A stretch of DNA of 64,000 bases from Neocallimastix lanati (nom. inval.) (taxonomy: Eukaryota > Neocallimastigomycota > Neocallimastigomycetes > Neocallimastigales > Neocallimastigaceae). Below the pieces are notes generated by a model that saw only the letters and a list, made by a program, of their open reading frames with translations, searched no databases and was not told the origin of the DNA. The stretch is from positions 1 through 64,000 of the forward strand of contig JACVTC010000200.1 in assembly GCA_016946835.1 (NCBI GenBank), in the 5' to 3' direction. How positions within the stretch are numbered: the first letter of the stretch is position 1; each line of letters opens with the position of its first letter. The position numbers and the translations under genes are program-made. Below, piece by piece: positions 44,793-55,442 of the stretch.

Positions 44793-46479
44793 ATATTAAA
44801 TATAGTTAATATCTTATACTATTTAAATTATTCTATAAAAAAGTTATATAACTACCATATATAAATATATTAATATATTTACTTTAAAAAAAATCGTATA
44901 TCCATTTTTTAGAAATTATATTTGATTAGTTTTAATTATTTGAATTAAATAAAATAATAAACTTGATTTTAATAGTAATATGAAAAATTTAAATATTTAT
45001 TAATAATAATAAAAATGCAAATAATAAATATTTAAAAAATATTCATATTTTAATAATAATAATAATAAAAAGAGTGAAAAAGTATATTTATAATATAATT
45101 CAATCCTAATAATATATTTTACTTTATTCTTAATTATTTTTTATTTTAGAATATTACATTCAAATTTATATTCATTTTTTTTTGTAATATTTTCATTATT
45201 AAAAGGTTATTTTTGTTACTTTCTTATTAAATAATTCTAATAATTTTATTTTAATTCATTACAATAATAATTTACATCAATAAATAAATGAATATCAAAT
45301 TTTAATCATGAAAAATATTTTATATTAAATTAATATTATTAATGTTATTATTAATATTTTTGTTGATTTTTTATTTTCTATAAATTATTAATTATTATTT
45401 ATTATATAGAGTTTACTATAAATAATTTATTTTATTTTTATGTTTTATAATTCTATATATCTATATATCAATTTTTCAATATTAAAATAAAATAAAATTA
45501 ATTAATGCAAGATGTAAATGCAAACTTCAAATAAATAAATTAAAAAAAATTTTATAATATTAAATTATTATAAATCATTTATATTTTTACTTTAAATGTT
45601 ATTGTAAATTAATAATATTTTTTCATGTTAAATAAGATTATTTTAACATATAATGTCTCACTTTTATCAATTGAGCACTATTTTCAAATAAATGTTGTAA
45701 TATATATATATACTTATTTTATTAAAAACATAAGAAATAACTAATTTATATTTTTAATGATATTTATATTTAGAAAATAATATAAATCTTACATTAAATA
45801 TAATTTTAAATCAGAGTAATTAGAAAAAACTCAATTATATTTCACATTATTCAAAAAAATAAAATAAGTCATAATTTAAATAAAATTTTCATTAAAATAC
45901 AAATCTATATATAAATGAACTAGGAACAATGGTTAAACTCATAACCTAATTTGAAAAATAAATAAAAATATTCAAAAAATATTAATATATATAATTTTTA
46001 ACTGATAAAACTATTTATACCTATAAAAATTGTTACTGGTAAGCATAAAATAATCAATAATAAAAATATAACACACATAGGATTATCAATTACAATTATT
46101 TTGATAATTTTAACTTTACAAAAAGATTAGACAAATTAATGAATGCATATTGAATTGCAATTAAAAGTTATTTTTCTAAAATAATCTATTATTAAAATCA
46201 AAAAATCATTGTGACATCTAAATAATTTATTAACAATTATGAATAAACAATTGTAATGTTTATTATACAAACGCTGTCAACAAAAACTTATTATTAGAGG
46301 TTAATATATGAAAATAAAATTAAAAAATTATTTTAAATACTTAATAACAATAAATCATGTAGAACGTTTATGACAACTACAACAAATAATTAATGAAATT
46401 ATTTTGAAATTATAATTATAAACAGCTAGTTCTTTTAAATAATATTAATAATAAAATCAAGAATATAAGGATGAAAATT
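44793..46479. other. Long AT-rich gene-free stretch
   Basis: Upstream of the small scaffoldin-like gene. No coding, LTR or RNA signal found; (AAT)n near 45051-45068. Confidence 0.6.
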
Positions 46480-46940
46480 ATTTTTTAATTTTTCTTGGTG
46501 GTATTTTATTTTATATTAAAAATTAAGTTAATTCATATTATATCTATATTAGATTTTTTATATTGTTTTGAATTATATGATGTAAGAACAGATTTTGTGT
46601 GTGAGAATATACTATTTAATATTTATTAATTTTTATTATTATATAAATTATATATTTATTTATATTAAAAATAAATTATATTTGTATTATATTTTAATGT
46701 TAATATTAATGTTAATTTTTATAAACATTTTTATTTGTCTCTGTTAAGATTAATTGTTAATTTTTTATTTTATATTTCTCAACAATATTTAGTTAAAAAT
46801 AGTTATTATTAATTAAAATGAATAAACATGTTATTTTTATAAATTATTCTTAGTTTTAATGTCTTAAATGCCTATTATTTTATATTTAATTATTTACAAC
46901 TTAGCTAGTTGACTATTATTTATATTTATATTAATATATA
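46480..46940 (-). mobile_element. Inverted copy of the family-B leader, fragment
   Basis: Reverse complement matches 49480-49830, including the CACACACAAAATC block, the CAACTTAATTTTTAATATA block, a remnant of the gag start and one CAACTTAGCTAGTTG palindrome (46892-46906). It is a piece of a second family-B element in the opposite direction, cut on the right by the LTR at 46946. Confidence 0.75.
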
Positions 46941-46945
46941 TAACG

Positions 46946-47147
46946 TGTTAGAAATAAAAATATAAAGTTTTATAAATATATTAATTTAATGAGTATTATT
47001 ATACATTTTAATATATCCGTGTAAAATATGTAACTAATAACAAGGCACATACCACATTAATTATAAATACAACAAAAATATAAAATATTTTAGAAAAATA
47101 CTATTCTTTATACTTATATAATAAAAAAGAGATTCCTATTTTTCACA
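46946..47147 (+). repeat. Solo LTR, family B subtype
   Basis: 202 bp, TG...CA ends, with flanks TAACG and TAACA, a near-match target duplication. Inserted beside the inverted leader fragment. Confidence 0.8.
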
Positions 47148-47194
47148 TAACATTACTTCTTTAATTAAAATAATTATAATACTTGATATTTATA

Positions 47195-47880
47195 TTTCTA
47201 CCAAATTTAATAAAGGAAAACTTTTAAGCATGTTATCTATATATGTGGATGATATTTTAATATCAGGATCAAAGAAAACAATAGAAAGTATTAAATTATT
47301 AATTAATAAAAAATTCAAAATTAAAGATATAGGTAATGTAGATAATGTTATCGGAATAATATTTATAAAATGTAAAAATTGGTACTTTTTACATCAATAC
47401 AGATATATAGATGAATTGCTTTCTAAGTTTAATAAGAAAAATTGCATACCTCTTAGAATTATAACTCCAATTAAAAATGAAGATCTTAAGAAGGTAAAAG
47501 TTGATGCAACAAAATATAGAAATATATTCGGAAATCTATTATATCTCAGTATATGTACTAGCTAGACCTGATATTATTTTCCCTGTATCAAAAGCAGCTA
47601 GAGGAGCAAAGGAACCAAATATGGAAGACTGGAATAACATAATGAGAATATAAAGATACTTAAAAGCACTAAAAAAACATTAATGGATAAATTCAGAAAT
47701 TCTTTATTAACCAAAATTGATGATTTATATTTTAATTAAAATAATATAAATAAAAAATATAACATTTAACGAAAATCGTATTATATGAGAAATGCTAAAG
47801 TATAAAAAATAAATATTTAATAATGACTTTAATATAATTTATTCAATTAGAATATAATTATATTTGTTTTATTTTATTAG
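47195..47880 (+). mobile_element. Relic of a family-C copia element (RT region to start of 3' LTR)
   Basis: 47200-47650 matches the reverse-transcriptase region of the element at 14145-20596 closely. It then jumps to the very end of the polyprotein (about 47680-47740) and the first 80 or so bases of a family-C LTR (from about 47798). Internally deleted, with several breaks. Confidence 0.85.
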
Positions 47881-48686
47881 TTAATCTAATTAGTTGAAAT
47901 ACTATTATTAAATTTGTTGAATGATTGATGCTATTATTTTTTTATTTTTTTATTTTTTTGTTATATTTAATTGGTTAAGTAATAATAACAATAATTTTAC
48001 GTTTTAAATTATTGGTTTAAATTTTTGGTATGCTATTCTTCTTTATTTCATATATATTTATTTAGGACAAATTAAACACCTTATAATTTATTATTTATTT
48101 AATTTCTTTTTTATTTTTATTTTAAATTCTATTCATTAAATTTTATTTAATAATTTGTTCTTAACATGAATTATATTTACTTTTTAAATCTTATTAATTA
48201 TTTAAAATTTTAATAAGATTTTCGTTTTTGTCACAAACTATTTTCAATTGGACGTTTTTTATTTGATGCTGACTATTTCAGCATAGAATTATTTGCTGCA
48301 TACTCATGTAAGAGTTGTATTTTTTTCTTTTTTTGATATTAATATTTTAAGACATAAATTAGTAAGTATTTATTTTATTATTTATTCTTATACTATACAT
48401 ATTTTAATACTTAGCTTTATATTGGTTGAGGTCTTTATTAGGTGAATGAGACTCTTAATTTTTTAACAAAATTATAAAAGTGCACTTATAAAGTATAGGA
48501 TATTATTATAGTATTTTATTTTATTAAATAAAAATTAAAAATTACAATATTTTTGTGAACTATTTGTAATTTTCTTATCTTATTTTATTTACATGAAAAA
48601 TATAATTGGTAGATATTATATTCGACACTTAATATTGTCTTTTAATATATTATATAAATATGAAAAAAATTTTAGAACAACGATTT
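47881..48686. other. AT-rich stretch with a probable degraded minus-strand LTR element end
   Basis: At 48440-48458 GAATGAGACTCTTAATTT resembles the minus-strand primer site. What follows to 48686 vaguely follows the family-A LTR order (a TTGGTAGATAT block, then CAACGATTTTG). Very diverged, low confidence. A hairpin GATGCTGAC...TCAGCAT lies near 48266-48283. Confidence 0.35.
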
Positions 48687-48893
48687 TGTTAGAAACAAAA
48701 ATAATAAGATTTATAGTTATATTATTTAAAGGAGTAATGTTATATAAATTAATATATTAGTGTAAGATATGTGACCAATAGTAACAAAAAGCCACATATT
48801 ATTTTTACTATAAATACTATAAAGAAGTATAAAATTATGTATGTATACTATTCTTTATTCTTATATAATAAAAAGAGATTTATACTTTTCACA
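48687..48893 (+). repeat. 5' LTR of the family-B element
   Basis: TGTTAGAAAC...CTTTTCACA, 207 bp, preceded by GATTT. Confidence 0.92.
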
Positions 48894-48927
48894 GATTAAG
48901 AGTCTCAACTCTTCAGTTGAGCTATCC
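48894..48927 (+). promoter_or_regulatory. Primer-binding site of the family-B element, tRNA-Lys(CUU) 5' half
   Basis: Starts GATTAAGAGTCTCAAC directly at the LTR end. The reverse complement ends GAGACTCTTAATC, with a TAGCTCAACTG D-arm-like part before it. Same site as in families A and C. Confidence 0.7.
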
Positions 48928-49890
48928 ATATAGCTAAGTTGAAATATATAAAATATAAAATCATTTAAATATAAAATTATTATTAATCAAACTAATAAAT
49001 ATATATTTTTATTATTTTTATAAAATTTATTATAGAAGCAAAACGTAATAACCAATATCCATAAGAAAATATTACAGAACAATTGTGAGAATGTTAAGGA
49101 TATAAAATTTAAAATAAAATGCTTATTGTAATAGGTCATAGTTATTATTAATTATTAAAAAATAAAAAATGATATAAATACATATACATATAATTAGATA
49201 AAAAGAAAATATTAAAATAAAATAATAGTCAACTAGTCTATCTAAGTTGAGAATTATTGAAAATAAAAAATAAATGTCAACTAGCTAAGCTGTGAATAAT
49301 TGATAATAGAATAAAAATAATTGTCAACTAGCTAGGTTGATTAACAATAAAAATAAAAATAATTATTGATTAGTTTATCTAAGTTGTAAATAATTAACTA
49401 TAAAATGATTGTCAACTAGATTAACTAAATTGAAAATAATAGAAAATAAAAATAAAAATAATAGTCTAACTAATTACAAATAATCTGTTTATTCAAGTTA
49501 ATTAATAATAACTATTTTTAACTAAATATTAATGAAACACATAAAATAAAAAATTAACAACTAATTGAAAAAGAGACAAATAAAAATGATTTATAAAAAT
49601 TAATATTAACATTAATAAATAATATAAACATAATTTATTTTTAATATAAATAAATATATAATTAATAAAATAATAAAATTATTAAATATTAAATAATATA
49701 TCCTTACACACAAAATCCGTTCTGACATTATACAATTCAAAATAATTTAAAAGATATAATATACATTTATTATGAATCAACTTAATTTTTAATATACAAT
49801 AAAATACCATCAAGAAAAATTAACAAGTAATTAACGTTGAAACTAGAAACAATCCACAGAAAATATAATAATAGAAATTTTAATAATTAA
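48928..49890 (+). other. Leader of the family-B element with palindrome array
   Basis: Near-palindromes of the type CAACTAGCTAAGTTG lie at 49230-49249, 49278-49292, 49325-49339, about 49368-49386 and 49413-49432, in A-rich linkers. The part at 49500-49830 is homologous to the family-A leader, and the end (from about 49806) resembles the first codons of the family-A gag region. No open frame. Confidence 0.75.
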
Positions 49891-50509
49891 AGTTTTACAC
49901 TAAAATTTTAACAAATAATGTTCAAGAAATAAATTAAAATTAAAGTATCCGAGAAATTATTTTTAACAAAACTTTTATAAATCAATAAAATTTTAATTTA
50001 TTATAATATTTTTATTTAATACATTTCAAATTTTAATTTATAATAATTTTAAAATGTCCAATTATATCAATCTATTAAAAATAATATTAATGATTTATTA
50101 AATTAAAATTAAATTAAATTCAATCAATAAAATAAATTTCATTATTTTTGCTAAACTTTAATCAATAATATTTAATACATTCCATCAATATTAATAACAA
50201 TTTAAAATATTTTTAAAAAAAATTATATTATTAATAATATATAATATTTACAAAAATCTAATCTATCATTTATTAATCTAAATTTTGTTAAATCTCGAAA
50301 CTTGATATTTAAAATATTTATATAATTTTTTTATAACATATTTATTCATATAAAACCCATTTATATATCATTAACAATATTAGGGAAGATTAAATTTAGA
50401 TAATCTATATAAAAAAATTTAATATATATTATTTGAATTATTTATTATTCTCCAAATCAATGCTTAACATCTAAACATAAATGGGAATCATATATATATT
50501 TATATATAA

Positions 50510-51012
50510 AAAAGAAGTAGGAGATTTAAATGCTATTAAAAATATGATCGTTAATACCAGAAAACCTATGAATAGATTTGGAGGTATTTTATAACTAATA
50601 AATACATTTACCAATAAAAGATTTTTTGAAAAAGATTTTTTTTTATGAAATTAACTCATTTATCCGATGAATCTTCGCAATGGTGTTTTAATATTATTGA
50701 AAATAAGAAGTTACGTTTATCCTTCGCAATTTATTATTATTTAAAAGATATTACTTTGAATTAACAAATAAATGACAAATGCGTTGTAGATTTTGAAACA
50801 GTGTTATATTTATTTTATAAAAATAATAATTAATTTAATGGAGATATTCTAGTAATACATGATGAGAAATACAGCATTTTATCAAATGAATTAAATTTTA
50901 TTATTTATAATTAGTAAAAAAAAAAAAAAAAAAAAAAAATAATAATAATAATAAAAAACACACATTATTTAAATACAGTTATATACAATACTCTTAATAT
51001 AATCAATATATA

Positions 51013-51050
<38 letters not shown>

Positions 51051-51380
51051 TATATTAGTATAAATGAAATAATCAACAATAAACCAATATTATAAATTAT
51101 ATATTGTTATAGTTTTGTAATTTTTTTTATTTATTTTCAGCTTGCTTTAATCAAGCTTTTAAAGAACAAGTTAATGCTCAGTTTGGCTTTTTCTAACCAG
51201 TTAAAACTGTTGATCCAAAGGTTGATACAACTATTGATATACTTAATAGATTGAAGAAATATATCAAACAACCGAAGACAATATTAAAAAGATGATTAAT
51301 TGTATGAAAACCACTATGAACGAAACAAAAGCAATTTGCCTTTGTATCTAAAGATGCAAAATCAAAAGGAGATAAAGTTG

Positions 51381-51443
<63 letters not shown>

Positions 51444-51897
51444 ATAAATCTTGTTAGTTATTCTTTAAGTTCAAGTTCTAAAGATATTAATTATTTATAC
51501 TTACCTGTTATGGAAAACTTCCATGAATGGCTAAAAACTTTCTTAGATAAAACTATTCGTGATGCCGAAGATCCTGTTTACAATTATAATAATGTTCGTA
51601 CTGAAATGGATATTACTACTCAAATGATTGCTCAAACAAAATAAAGATTAAGTACCGAAATTAATGGCATTCAAGAATGTAGACGTGCTATCTCAATATT
51701 AAGGGAACATGAACAATTATAAAATAAAGAAGGATAAATATGAATTATTATGTGAAGAAGTCATTAAAAATATTGAATTATTAGAAGCTAAGGGTAAGGC
51801 TGATATACCAAATTACCTTCAATTTATGTATGATTCTATGAATATTTTCTATCATCAAACAATAAATTATTTCCCAGAAAGTGATTCATATAAATAA
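50510..51897 (+). pseudogene. Cargo: BAR-domain-like host gene segment inside the family-B element, broken
   Basis: The clear part is 51139-51897. It opens after a TTTATTTATTTTCAG splice-acceptor-like sequence and reads CFNQAFKEQVNAQFG, KTVDPKVDTTIDILNRLKKY and TTEDNIKKMINCMKTTMNE, later FHEWLKTFLDKTIRDAEDPV then YNYNNV, and VIKNIELLEAKGKADIPNYL. This is the pattern of membrane-curving BAR domains (KTVDP...; then a three-helix coiled coil with an R/K-D...L-Y-NY block). A 55-base A tract interrupts it. The preceding stretch 50510-50910 reads LSDESSQWCFNIIENKKLRL and is unassigned. GTAAAA at 50913 with the acceptor at 51138-51140 would be a retained intron. Broken in a handful of places and treated as a fossil; the original host gene would lie elsewhere. 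Confidence 0.5.
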
Positions 51898-52164
51898 AAA
51901 ATAATAATAATAATAAAATAAGATAAAAAGACATAATAATAATTTAAGTAAAGAAAGATTAATAAATAATTTTAATAATAAAAAAAATAACTCCAATCCA
52001 ATTTGAAAGTAAGGGGAAACGTTAGAATTTAAAGTATATAAAAAAATTTCTTAAGTTTACAAATAAAAATAAAAATAATTCTTTTCATATACTTAATAAT
52101 ATGTTAGTTGTATTATTATTAAAAATATTATTTTATATAGTAATACATTTGCAATATTTCTCTT

Positions 52165-52203
52165 CAACTCTAACTTTCACCCAAAGTTAGATTTGAGGGG
52201 GAA
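52165..52203 (+). other. Hairpin and polypurine tract before the 3' LTR (family B)
   Basis: Arms CAACTCTAACTTT (52165-52177) and AAAGTTAGATTTG (52183-52195) give a 13-bp stem with one mismatch and a 5-base loop, followed by the purine tract AGGGGGAA and the LTR. Confidence 0.8.
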
Positions 52204-52410
52204 TGTTAGAAACAAAAATAATAAGATTTATAGTTATATTATTTAAAGAAGTAATGTTATATAAATTAATATATTAGTGTAAGATATGTGACCAATAGTA
52301 ACAAAAAGCCACATATTATTTTTACTATAAATACTATAAAGAAGTATAAAATTATGTATGTATACTATTCTTTATTCTTATATAATAAAAAGAGATTTAT
52401 ACTTTTCACA
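52204..52410 (+). repeat. 3' LTR of the family-B element
   Basis: 207 bp, about one mismatch to the 5' LTR, followed by the target duplication GATTT. Confidence 0.92.
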
Positions 52411-52427
52411 GATTTGTTAAAGCTATA

Positions 52428-52631
52428 TGTTAGAAATATAAATATAAAGTTCTATAATATTTTAATTGAAAAAGTAATGCTAAATAATTTAATAAAATCA
52501 TGAAAAATATGTAACCAATAATAATAATAAGCCACATATTATGTTAACTATAAACACCTAAAAATGTACATTACTTTATTCATACACAATTAATATATTT
52601 TCATATAATGAAGAGATTTTTTTCTAAAAAC
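52428..52631 (+). repeat. Solo LTR, family B subtype, old
   Basis: Starts TGTTAGAAATATAAATATAAAG, closer to the LTR at 46946 than to 48687. The shared AAGCCACATATTATG block is present; diverged at the right end. The young family-B element inserted 12 bp to its left. Confidence 0.75.
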
Positions 52632-52689
52632 AATATTTCTATAAATAATATATAATAACAATTTTAATTTATTTTTATTCATTTTATTA

Positions 52690-53065
52690 ACTTAATTTTA
52701 AGAAATAATTTATATCTAATTTTAAAAAAAAATAAAATAAGTATAGAATTTTTTATTTATTTACAACTTTTATATAGAATTAATTAAAACTAATTATAAA
52801 TTTAGAAATATTAATTTTATTTTTCTTCATTTAATGAAGATAATATTCTGTCAATATCACTCGTTAGAATTATTTTAATTTTATGAAATAATTAATAACT
52901 AATTTTAAATAAGAACAAAATAAAAATAAAAGTATAGTATAAAATTATTTATCTATTTAAAACTTTTATATATAATTAATTAAAACTAATTTTAAATTTA
53001 AAAATATAAAATTTACTTTTCTTCATTTAATGAAGATAATATGCTATCAATATCATTCGTTAAAA
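52690..53065. repeat. Tandem duplication of the 3' end of the SGNH hydrolase gene
   Basis: Two similar units of about 185 bp. The left one (about 52695-52875) repeats the last 15 or so codons and 3' flank of the hydrolase (TTTCTTCATTTAATGAAGATAA and the following ATATCACTCGTTA part). The intact frame uses the right copy. The left copy is diverged at several bases. Confidence 0.8.
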
Positions 53066-54315
53066 TTTTATTTCCTTGTTCTGATAGGTGAGAATTTTTC
53101 CATAAATAATCTCTAATATTTTCTGTTTCATTATTTTTATAAGCATTTGTACAATCCTTAAATCCAAACATATAACAATTATCAATAATATTCTCAACCC
53201 GTTCTAAAATATTATAAATAATTATGTTTGCGTTTGAATGCTTATTAAAAAAATTTTTAGCATTTATTTTTATATAATTGTTAAACATTAAAACATCTTC
53301 TTTTTTCACTTTTTTATAAAATCTATATCTAGCTGGACCTCTGTATACTGGTAGAAGTTCAAATATTAATATATTTCTTGCCCCAACATTATATAAATCT
53401 TCTATTATATTAAAAAATCCATTTGTAATATTACTTATATCCATCTCAATATTTTCTCTACGCACTTTTTTCATATCATTATGTCCCGTAAAAATAACAA
53501 ATAATGAATTATTACTATTCCATTTTTGATAAAAAAATTTATTATTCAACATATTTTCATAAAAATATGAATACTGCTCTCTTAAATCATTTTTGCACCA
53601 TTTACAATCATTAATCCTATATATTATTTATGGAATATTTTTAAAACAATATTTTTTTAACATATGTATATAATATATAAAAAAACAGAATAAAATTTAT
53701 ATTATTCAATAGTAAATATTACAATTTTAGGTCATCAAGTCTATATAATATTATGATTATTTTTAATAGGAAAATATTTAAAATATTTAAAATATTAAAA
53801 AAACTAAATTAATAAATTAATAATTCAATATTAAATATTACAATTTTATGTCAATAAGTGACCCTCCCATTGAATAATTCCATAAAGTCATATTATGTAA
53901 ATCTTTTAATTGTAATGGCCAATTTTTTCCACCTGAATGATTCTTTTAAAAATTTTATTTTTAAAAATTTTATAATTTATAATATAAAATAAAATTAATA
54001 ATAATTTATTAAATTTTACCTTTCCTGTATAGGTCATATCAGTATAATTAGTATTAACAATAGAATGGGAGTCTCTTTTATTAGTTTTTTATGAATAAAA
54101 AATTTAAGAAATCAAAGTAAATTAATATTAGTCAAAATAAAATAAAAAAAATATTTATTATACTACCCAAATACAATTAAGTTTTCAATTTTATCATAAT
54201 TAAATATGAATGAATTAGAGAGAAATACTTCTGCTAATCCATTCTTTAAAATTTTATTTTCAATTAATTTGCAATTTAGAAGAATTATAATTGTGATAAA
54301 TATAAAGAATTTCAT
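53013..54315 (-). CDS. Secreted SGNH/GDSL hydrolase (CE16-like), five exons
   Basis: Probable exons on the minus strand: 54315-54167, 54074-54020, 53942-53842, 53740-53723 (18 bp, optional, frame-neutral), 53616-53013, with GT...AG introns. This gives 308 residues (302 without the mini-exon). Residues 1-15, MKFFIFITIIILLNC, form a signal peptide. The exon 1-2 join creates LIVFGDSHSIVNTN, the SGNH block I with the nucleophile Ser. Then come NHSGGKNWPLQL, WNYSMGGS, SLFVIFTGHNDM (block III Asn), VGARNILIFELLPVYRGPA and the C-terminal YLWKNSHLSEQGNK with the catalytic His. The residue three before that His is Lys, where the family has the catalytic Asp, so activity is doubtful. Related enzymes remove acetyl groups from plant-wall sugars; that role is inferred. 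A 185-bp duplication follows the stop. Confidence 0.75.
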
Positions 54316-55442
54316 TTCTTTTTAAATAAATATTGTATAAATAATAAAATAAATAATAAAATAAATAATAAAATAAATTTATTTTGTTAAAGAAAAAAAG
54401 AGTATTTATATAATAATTTTTGATATTATATTTTAATTATATTATAAGAATATTCTTAAGTTATATAAATAGAATATAAAAATCTAAAAAAATTTACTAT
54501 ATATATTATCTAAATATAGAAAGTTTTAACTATATTTATAAATAAATTACTTTAATTATTTTATACCTGAAAATTAAAAATATTTAAAATAGAACTCACT
54601 TTATACATAATTAATTAATGAATTATTTATATTTTCAATAAAAAAAATTATATTTAAATTAGTTAATATATTTTAGATTTTTTATAATATCTTTTTATAT
54701 AGAAATTATTTTAATATAATATAAATATATTAATATTATTATAATATATTTTATTAAAATATATAATGATAATAATGATAAGTATTTATAGTATAAAAAA
54801 TAATGAAATAATTAGTATTAAAAATAAGTATTATTAATAATTTTAATTTAATTAATTATTTTTAAAAAATTTTTAATTACTTTATAATTATTTTTTAATG
54901 TCTCAATTAAGTTATTGCAATTTATAAATTGATAATAAGTTATATAATAATAAAAAAAGTCTAAACATTATTAAATATAATATTAAAATAATTTTATTTT
55001 AGGAAAAGTTTTAATTTTAAAATTATAGTTTAAATTAGAAAAGAAGTGAATAAATAAATAATTATTTTATTTTATTTGGTATTGCTTTATATTAAATTAT
55101 ATATAATATTAATTAGGTAAATTTTTTTTTTACCTATTTTACTAAGTATATAATTTAAAAATTTTTATTAAAAAGCATACTTATAAAAAAATTTATTACG
55201 AATTATTTCTTTATTACGTTATATCTTTTTAATTTAATTTTTTTTTTAAAATACAAAAATAATATATTATATTTAGATTTTTTTTTTTAACGGCAACTAA
55301 CTTTTTTCATCTTTATTGATTAAATATTTGAAAATATACATATAATAAAAAAAAATAAATAAAAAAATAAATGAAACAAAAAAACACAAAATAAAACAAA
55401 ATAAAATTAAATAATGGTATAAAATATTCTAATTTCATTTAA
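54316..55442. other. AT-rich spacer
   Basis: Contains an AAATAATAAAATA microsatellite just upstream of the hydrolase (about 54338-54376). No gene. Confidence 0.6.

Larger units (their letters stand above)
48687..52410 (+). mobile_element. Complete non-autonomous LTR retrotransposon, family B, with BAR-gene cargo
   Basis: 3724 bp between two 207-bp LTRs (48687-48893, 52204-52410) that differ at about one base, flanked by a perfect 5-bp target duplication GATTT (48682-48686, 52411-52415). After the 5' LTR comes the tRNA-Lys-type primer site, a palindrome-bearing leader that resembles the family-A leader, and a decayed remnant of a copia gag start (about 49806-49890). Then follow sequences that are not gag-pol: an unassigned coding-like stretch (about 50510-50910) and a BAR-domain-like segment (51139-51897). 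A hairpin and purine tract close it. With no protease, integrase or reverse transcriptase it must depend on another element, most likely family A. Recent insertion. Confidence 0.85.
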
